This document shows, in pieces, positions 15,970 to 64,000 of a stretch of DNA of 64,000 bases; position 1 is the stretch's first letter, and the number at the start of each line of letters is the position of its first letter. The DNA lies in the NCBI GenBank assembly GCA_964019165.1, contig OZ025278.1, positions 2,644,878 to 2,708,877 on the forward strand, in the 5' to 3' direction. The position numbers and the translations under genes are program-made. This DNA comes from Mastigias papua (taxonomy: Eukaryota; Cnidaria; Scyphozoa; Rhizostomeae; Mastigiidae). Under the pieces are notes generated by a model. The model did no database searches, had not been told where the DNA came from, and saw nothing but the letters and a program-made list of their open reading frames with translations.

Positions 15970-16699
15970 TTGCATATCATTTCATTTCATAATTTTTACA
16001 AAGGGTATAAACGTTCAGTTTACAGTGGTGTACAATGCACCCTATTCCCAAATTTATACAAAAAAGTTCATACAATATAACGAAATATGAATTGATTATA
16101 GAATACATAAGTTTCTACAAACTAATGTTGAAAGCGAAATAATCTAAAACTGTGAAAAGGTAAATATCAGGGAGAGATGTGCAATAGCTCATGCAATTTG
16201 TCGCCCTTTGTACAGAATGGTCGAGTTAAACTGCTTAACGTGAAAAACGCAGTTCGAACTAGCGATGCCTTGAGCGACACGATACTGGATCTTACAACGA
16301 TGAAAAAGTTCATTGGGTCTCTGATGTTTGGCTGCCAGCTCCTTTAGAGTTCGAAACAACATCATAGCTTGTATTCAAAATAAACCGAACGCCCCATTCC
16401 GAGAAGGGCCGGTGCGCTACAAGTCCACAAAAAACGAGAAAGTGATAAATGCGTTACAAACAATACCCGTCAATCAATCCCTCTTCAGCTCCTTAAATGT
16501 ATTTTTTCTCTGAGACCGATAATTATCGAAAAAACCGCCTATGGTTGAGATGATGCCCATGAGAATAAGTGAGCAATCTCTTGGTATTAAAACAACGAAG
16601 ATAATGACCACTTTTGGGACTAACCCTTATCCAGAAGGAGTGATAATCCGGCGAGCCTTTGTGAAGAAATCTCAAGAGCGTCTTAAGAACCTATGCTGA

Positions 16700-17250
16700 G
16701 GGTCCAGCGGATGACCGCAAGTATAATTACTCGACCATCCTGATAGACTCGAACAATGTGTCCGCGAAACAGGCATCCGAGCTCAAATCTGCCAAAAGAT
16801 GGCAATCGACTTCACAAGATATTAATTTTCTGAAATCGATGCTTTCCTAAAAAGATACTTAGCACAGAGCCAACCCATTGAATGGTACAACATTCAGCAC
16901 TTTGAGCAAATTAAGGTCCGATTGCTCGGATAGGTCGTGGTGCGGTCTTCACTTTCTAAGCCTACAAGAGCAATTAAGAAACAATCATCACTTCTGGCCG
17001 TAACGTATCCACCGCTCTACGTCAAGAGTTATTAACCTCCTTTAAGAAGCAACGAGACATTTACAATGCTCTGACTTTCCATAAACTCGGTAACACTAGA
17101 TCAGAAGCTAATAGAAACATGGCCCCAAACAAACATCGTTGTCTAATACAAACAATCACTGAGAAAATTCAGCACAACAAGATGGGTAAACGATCAACAC
17201 ATGTTACCACTGTACGAAACAATAACCCGAACAGTTCTGAATAAATAATG
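16700..17250 (+). pseudogene. Decayed protein-coding block, probable transposon relic
   Basis: From about 16732 one frame reads DHPDRLEQCVRETGIRAQ, then, past a stop, FSEIDAFLKRYLAQSQPIEW, and continues through further stops. After a frameshift near 17040 another frame reads KKQRDIYNALTFHKLGNTRS up to about 17245. The amphipathic composition across stops suggests a former gene. I do not recognise the family. Neighbouring DNA (16,330-16,510 and 17,390-17,640) may belong to the same relic. Confidence 0.35.
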
Positions 17251-18590
17251 GTCGATCGAAATCTATGAAAGCTGAAAAGATGAAAATCGAACCAGTGCGG
17301 TTTGAGCAACTTGAAACAGTCCTAAGACGATAAGCTAATTAGATCTCTAATGCTTGGTTCCTAGTAGCTAAGAAGTATGAAAATGCACACCACCAAAAAA
17401 TATACCCAGATCGAAGCGCGCTATTCAAGAAAGGCAAGCACAAATGATATCATTTTGAGGTGACTAGCCTATACATTCAAGTTATCAACAATACGAATGA
17501 TATGCCCATCAACTACCAGAAATTCTTCTACAGGCGCGCAACAACTAGTGCTCTCTGGAGGTCTGAAGATGTAAGTAAAGCAATGCTTTCAACTCACAAC
17601 CATCATTTCAAATCTTCCTGATACTATCAAAAAATTATCGATCGTATAGAGAAAGTTGTCCCTTATTTTAATGGCTCGCAGACAGGGAAGTGCTGAAAGG
17701 CAGATGTCCCGGATGATTACTTCACCGACCACAGGAAAGGTAAACTTCAATGAACAACCACTCTAGAATAGCTCTGAGTAAACCCACGAGGCCCGATAAT
17801 GCAGGCTGTCATGGCCAACAAATCCTGTATCCTCCTGTGCCAGCCAGTGATATGTTGATACTACGTGATTTGGGGCATGCGAATATGGGTACTAAGCTTT
17901 TGGGTTATCACAAAAATCACCTGCAGCAACAGCAACAACAGCAACAACAGTAGCGACAAAACCGCAAATCAACTACCAAGGCCTACATAACGATTTTATT
18001 ACGATTGCGTAGAGAAACTGTCAGAGGCTGTAATTTCACGGTGATTTGCCTAAGGCAGTTAATGATTGTGATATAATAGTGAGATAGGAAACGACGTTAA
18101 GGCACAACAATAAATCTCCCAAAGTGCCCCATGTTTGCACAAAAATACCAAACAAGATAGGTCTATATAGGCAATGGCATTTGAAGAAATAGGACCAATT
18201 ATATCTGCTAATTAGTCCTACCAAATCTTATTAACAACAATGAAAGCTGTGAAAAACAAATTTGGACTATTTGCTGGTATGTAAATTGTATAATGGGGGG
18301 AAGAAAATAAAACGGAATTGAACATCTTAACTTAGTTAGCTCAGATATTAAAAAGTCTATTATAGAAGCAAAGTAATGTGTCGCAATTCAGCAATGCATT
18401 TGAAAATCGTTCTGTGGTACAGACATTGACAATTGATTTCAAAAAGGCAAATTGTACAAATTCTTCAGATCTTCATCTCAAAGGCAATACCAGGCAAATT
18501 TGTCTCACAGATTAATTGATGTGATTATCTCTAGTGACAAACGGTGCTGATGCAATATTTCAATGCGATCGACCTAATCGATAGCAGGAG

Positions 18591-18925
18591 AAAATCGCAT
18601 TCCATTACCTCTCTTCAGTATGCAGTTTCTCTTTATATCTCATTCATAAAGGAGGAAAGTGCATTCCAGTTTCTCTATCTCTCTTTGGTATGCAATTTCT
18701 CTTTAACTCTGATTCATAGAAGGGAAAAGTGCATTCCATTTCTCTATATCTCCCTTTGGTATGCAATTTCTCTTTAGCTGTCATTCATATCAAAGGGCAA
18801 AGTGCATTCCAGTTTCTCTATATTTCTCTTTGGGATGCAGTTTTTCTCTAAATTTCATTCGTACTTAGAAGGGGAAAAGTGCATTCCAGTTTCCCCGTAT
18901 CTCTCGTTGGTATTCAAATGTTCAT
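18591..18925. repeat. Tandem array of a roughly 79-bp unit
   Basis: About four diverged units. Each contains GTGCATTCCAGTTTCTCTAT, CTCTTTGGTATGCAATTTCTC and a TCATTCATA segment followed by a purine-rich AAGGGGAAA. Copies differ by point changes and small indels. Confidence 0.85.
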
Positions 18926-20212
18926 AAATAGACGTCATCAAAATTTCAATTTCTAGGCATTCAGTAATAGATTGCTTATAACCTTTTTAAGGAACAAGAA
19001 TGAAGTCAACTTGCTTCCGTGACTACCATATCATACATAGCTCTAACTGTCTAGATAGCACCATCGCCATCGACCGAAAATCAGCAAGAGAAAGAAACTT
19101 GAAAACTACGCAAGTTGAGAAGATCAAATGTGAAGGAGCAGTGAACGGATCCTTTCCAAAAAATCGAAACTATTGGCTCAACATGCAGTGTCCATGGCTG
19201 TTATGTGGTGTCCAGAAAAACGCCGAACTTTCTTCGGGTTGCCAATTCTTTATAAAAGGAACTCCTCTTTTAGGAAAATCCGAACTGGCCGAAGTTTTCA
19301 AACTCTATGCATTTTTTATATCTCTCAATATGAGAAGCTAGCAAGGGTGGCACCATAGGAGGGTTAGGGGGCTATAGCTCCCGTCAGTACATACTAGCCC
19401 CCCATCAGAAGGTGAAGAACTCTCTTCTCGGAGATATTTTAGTACTTCCAGTACCCTGCTAACCGTATTTTAGCCCCCTTCGGAAGAGTCAGCCCCCGTC
19501 GGAAAATTCCTGGCTCCACCCCTGGACAATAGTTTCCTACCTTACGGCAATAAAAATGTCCTATCATATTCTCTCGTATGATGGAAAGCCATTAATGAAA
19601 GTCTCACAAAATAACCAAACATGCATTACTGAAATGAAGTCAGTTAATTCTAAAGTACAGTTGTAAGGCAAAGTGCCAAACTTTGACCTTCGAACTTTGC
19701 CTTAGAATAGTACTTTAGGGGGCCTATGGCGTTCTCAGTTAATATGATGCTAACTGGAACTCTGCTGAAACTAGATCGATAATAAAAATTGTTAAATTTT
19801 TCTCAAACATGACACAACAAGCAAGATATCCTCCGGCTCACAGAAGTAGAGCCGTGACCTTTTCTGGAATTTGCTGTTGTGGAACTTTAAATGCCAATAA
19901 TTATAACAGTAAGGTCATACAGGCGTGCAACTAGTGAGTTGCTAGGCCAGGGGTCTAATGCATCTTGAAATAATATTTTTCAAATTTAGAAACAAAAGAA
20001 ATCGTAAGAAATTTTAGGATTTCATTACTTTCATGCGCAACAAAAATCATAAGCAGGTCCACATAACAAATATACAACAACCCATTTGAAAATTTTCCAC
20101 GACAAAGGGCACTTCTACCTTTTTGACGAAAAGGGCAAAGGTCTAGACCCCATGGCCCACACCATAGTTGTACGCCTGCCAAAGAAATGAGAATAAGGTC
20201 GACCCAACTTAC
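18926..20212. other. No exon identified; expected to contain or precede the ADAM17-like tail
   Basis: The gene to the right needs at least one further exon (cytoplasmic tail, stop, 3' UTR) on the minus strand. I found no convincing candidate here or further left. A short imperfect hairpin lies at 19654-19725 (AAGGCAAAGT against AACTTTGCCTT). The open frame at 19000-19341 (+) is unsupported. Confidence 0.35.
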
Positions 20213-46858
<26,646 letters not shown>

Positions 46859-46896
46859 CCCTTTACTCGTTTAGAGATTCCGTTGCAACTGTACAG

Positions 46897-46904
46897 TTAT
46901 ATAA
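46897..46904 (-). promoter_or_regulatory. Possible TATA element of the ADAM17-like gene
   Basis: TTATATAA-type sequence on the minus strand about 40 bp upstream of the proposed start codon. It would imply a very short 5' UTR. Weak evidence in an AT-rich genome. Confidence 0.2.
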
Positions 46905-47885
46905 GTAGTAAAAATTCAGCTATGTGCTGGCAACACTCTTGTCCTTTAAACAACTGATTGATCACGTCCTTTTCCTTACGTACATCGAAATATGCTTTCC
47001 GCCATCTCTTGCTGCACATAACAAACCTGTTCTGACAGATACTCCTCCACAGCGAAAGCTCCCAGACAAGTACCATGTCTCCAGAAGCCAAATAAACAGA
47101 AGGGGGTGGGGGGGAGGGTGACCCGAATAAACGGGATGGGCGGAGGGTTTCTCTACGTTTTAACTTATCAGGGTCTTTTCTGAGCTATTAACTGTACGAT
47201 GGCAAGGTTCAGAAACAGGCAGGTTAGAGAAATGCTAGCTCTATGGGAAGGTTGCTTAGGGTGAGTTTTTACAGGGAACTGCCTTAGAATGGGTCACCCG
47301 AGGACCTTGTTACCCAACTGCCCTCTTCACTGACCAAAGCTTTAGTGTTGACTGCAGTGTTGGCTTCAAAGCTTACCAACAGTGTAACTTTTCCTTAAGT
47401 TTGATTTATTTGTTCAATTTTAATAGAGGTGACAATTTCAACTTGGATTTAACATTCTTGGGTTTAAACAATAGCTACCACAAACCCTCAAATTGGGCCT
47501 CCCCCCTCGAATAAGCCTCCATCCCAAATGATGATGGCTTTGACAATTAGCTTTTTATGTGAAATGAGTCAAACAATTCTGCAAGTCCCCCTCAAATAAG
47601 CCCCACCCAAAAAGCACAAAAAATAAATAAATCCCCAGGGAGCTAATTTGAGGATTTATGGTATTCTCTGCTTTCACAATGCCACCTGTAATGAACTTAG
47701 CACTAGGCCTAGACTACTTAAATTTATATTAAGACACAACACACTAATTGACAATGTTGAAAGGCTGTGCACTGTTTGATGAAAGAAATGTAACCAAGAA
47801 AAACAGCTGCCAAATTTTCTCAACTTTTGATTCTTATTTATCTACTAAGAGTACAATTCTAAGAGTCATTGATGGTGCAAATTCT
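46905..47885. other. Intergenic region between ADAM17-like promoter and RPLP0 3' end
   Basis: Contains the family C element and, on the minus strand, the presumed RPLP0 3' UTR, with an ATAAATAAG stretch near 47833-47841 as the only polyadenylation-like signal. No further gene seen. Confidence 0.4.
47475..47664. mobile_element. MITE-like element, family C copy 2
   Basis: Starts ACCACAAACCCTCAAATTGG and ends GCTAATTTGAGGATTTATGG. Shares CCTCCCCCCTCGAATAAG with copy 1 at 9403-9691. Lies between the ADAM17-like gene and RPLP0. Confidence 0.6.
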
Positions 47886-52172
<4,287 letters not shown>

Positions 52173-53476
52173 TTTGACTTATGGTAAGGATTGCCTCGGA
52201 GGGTTTAAAGTTGCACTGAAGGAGATAAAGTTGCACTAATGATTTAGATAACAAAAATACTCACATAACCCTTGGTTGTAAGAGTTTTGCTTTGACATAA
52301 ATGGCAGCCCAAGCATTAATGTCCATAGCAATAATGTTGATACAGTGTACTTTTTGATGCAACAAACTATTTCACACTTTGAATACTGCCTAAATACTAT
52401 CTCTCAGCAATATGTGGTCCAAAATTGCTATCAAGTAATAATAACAATAATCATAGCAAATTTTTATACAGGGTGAAAACTTAAACAATTAACTGCTGCT
52501 TTTAGTGTTTGTCCTGTAGAAATAAAAGGTGCTTAAAAAGAAAGTAAAAAATAACAAAAGTTTATAATTACACATTATACATTTAGACAAACACATTCAC
52601 ACTTAGTTTCTCTTTTTGAATATAGTCACTATTCCAAACAACTGAGAAACAGGTAAGAATTAAAAGAGTGAAAAAATAGATCCAAAAGCTGGATAGTAGG
52701 ACTGACACAATGTGAAAAATTGAGAGAAGAATTAGAAGTGGTAAATCTATAACTAATAAAATGGGAAAAGATGTGGACCATTGCACAACAAGGCAGTAAT
52801 CAAACCTGCATGAGATGGCAAGGCCATTTAAAGACCAATTCAAAAGTGATCAGTGTGGGTTCAACTTAAATACAACGACGAAAAAGGTAAGAATATAATC
52901 TGATCAAAATAATTCAGCTTCTATTTGCTAGGTACGCAAGTCTGCATATAAACCACAATTTCAGTTTCCAATGCATTTATAGTTTTGTTCATAAAATGTC
53001 AAAACAACCATTCCAACTTGTATTAATAAAGTCTAGGTAGTAAGATGGTAGGCAACAAGGTACAGAGCGAAGTATGGCAGTTCGCTGCACTTTTTCACTC
53101 CTTTCCGACCTGGCAGAGAGCAAATCCCAAAGCCTTATATCCAGACTAAAACCCAGGAATTGAAACTTTCGAATGCAATTCGTTGGACATGCAGCAAACC
53201 TAAGCTAAAAAATTCGGAGAAAGATGGGCGATTTAAGAGGTATACATCCATGAATGCCTGCGCTACGCATATTTCCTGCTGATTTAGGCCAGGTGTATTT
53301 CCCAAACAGGCCTAACTCACTTTGTGACGAAACTTTTCATAACCTAGATCGCTCTATGATATAGCTGGGAGTGAGGGATACATTGGAAGAGACAAACTAG
53401 ATCATAATGTCGGACAAACTAGAGAGGACGATCAATGTAAGATAGCACATTAAACAAATTCTCTGTTGCCACTCAC

Positions 53477-53498
53477 CAGATTAACGTGGATAAAAGAG
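53477..53498 (-). promoter_or_regulatory. RPLP0: Probable non-coding first exon of RPLP0 with pyrimidine-rich (TOP-like) start
   Basis: The minus strand reads CTCTTTTATCCACGTTAATC TG then donor GTGAGT. A transcript starting at CTCTTTT would have the 5' terminal oligopyrimidine tract typical of ribosomal protein mRNAs and would splice to the acceptor at 52216. Confidence 0.5.
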
Positions 53499-53714
53499 AT
53501 ATATAGCCTCGTGGTAGAACTTTTTATATCTCCCAGAATGCAACATATGGCCTCGTTTTTAAACACTGTAGATCAAAGATGGTGCCCTAGATATGTTTTG
53601 ATGCTGCACATGTGGGTAGCTTATCGACTTGTGTAACCAAAGTCATTGTTGACCTCAACAAGATCAGGGTCGATCTGCTGCCTTCCAGCTACGCAATAGG
53701 CCTAATATTTAGTA
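53499..53714. promoter_or_regulatory. Shared upstream region of divergent RPLP0 and PsuG-PfkB genes
   Basis: About 215 bp lies between the putative RPLP0 start and the first in-frame ATG of the plus-strand gene (an in-frame TAA sits at 53703). The two genes are head to head, so both promoters must lie in or beside this segment. No single strong TATA box is assigned. Confidence 0.5.
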
Positions 53715-63867
<10,153 letters not shown>

Positions 63868-64000
63868 GTAAGACTTTGCAAGCTACGATTTCCTAATAGC
63901 TATTTGACATTCTTAGCTTTTCATATCTATGAAAGGTCACAGAAGGCGATAGGAGGACGATTTTCAATCAACGATAGTCACTGTTGCTAAAGTTTTGATA

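Noticed and set aside
19000..19341. 113-codon plus-strand open frame
   Set aside because: No domain, no splice support, and an overlapping alternative frame of similar length.

Overview
The window is from an AT-rich animal genome. The coding sequence is split into short exons with GT-AG introns, the intergenic and intronic DNA is full of (TA)n, (GAT)n and other simple repeats, and there are several families of short inverted-repeat elements and one LINE-type reverse-transcriptase relic. The proteins are clearly metazoan (an ADAM17-type sheddase and ribosomal protein P0). The style of the repeats suggests a marine invertebrate such as a cnidarian or sponge, but I cannot fix the phylum from sequence alone. 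All gene models below were assembled by hand from splice sites, reading phase and family resemblance. Layout: (1) 1-600 holds what looks like the last exon of an unrecognised plus-strand gene. (2) 600-20,200 has no gene I can support; it holds microsatellites, a dead reverse-transcriptase fragment (6.8-7.75 kb), a decayed ORF block (about 16.7-17.25 kb), inverted-repeat elements, a tRNA-like sequence and a 79-bp tandem array. (3) 20.2-46.86 kb, minus strand, is an ADAM17 (TACE)-like metalloprotease gene traced over 19 exons: signal peptide, prodomain with a cysteine-switch-like motif, furin site RQRR, catalytic domain, disintegrin and cysteine-rich regions and the transmembrane helix. The cytoplasmic tail was not found. 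Its zinc-binding helix [11 protein letters not shown] is split over three exons, with the catalytic Glu and the following Leu encoded by a 6-nt micro-exon at 36642-36647. (4) 47.89-52.17 kb, minus strand, is a complete six-coding-exon gene for 60S acidic ribosomal protein P0 (312 residues), with a probable non-coding first exon at about 53.48 kb. (5) 53.72 kb to the right edge, plus strand, is a gene for a fused pseudouridine-5'-phosphate glycosidase (PsuG) and PfkB-family sugar/nucleoside kinase. It is traced over 14 exons and cut off by the window end inside the kinase domain. The P0 and PsuG-PfkB genes are head to head, separated by about 0.2 kb of shared upstream DNA. Functionally the three main genes are unrelated: membrane-protein shedding, translation and pseudouridine catabolism. 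The accessory DNA includes long near-perfect palindromes set between (TA)n tracts (31.3-31.8, 31.84-31.97 and 51.2-51.4 kb, with a half-copy at 35.6 kb). One carries head-to-head tRNA-like sequences. Others carry a CTGATGA...GAAAC core reminiscent of hammerhead ribozymes.
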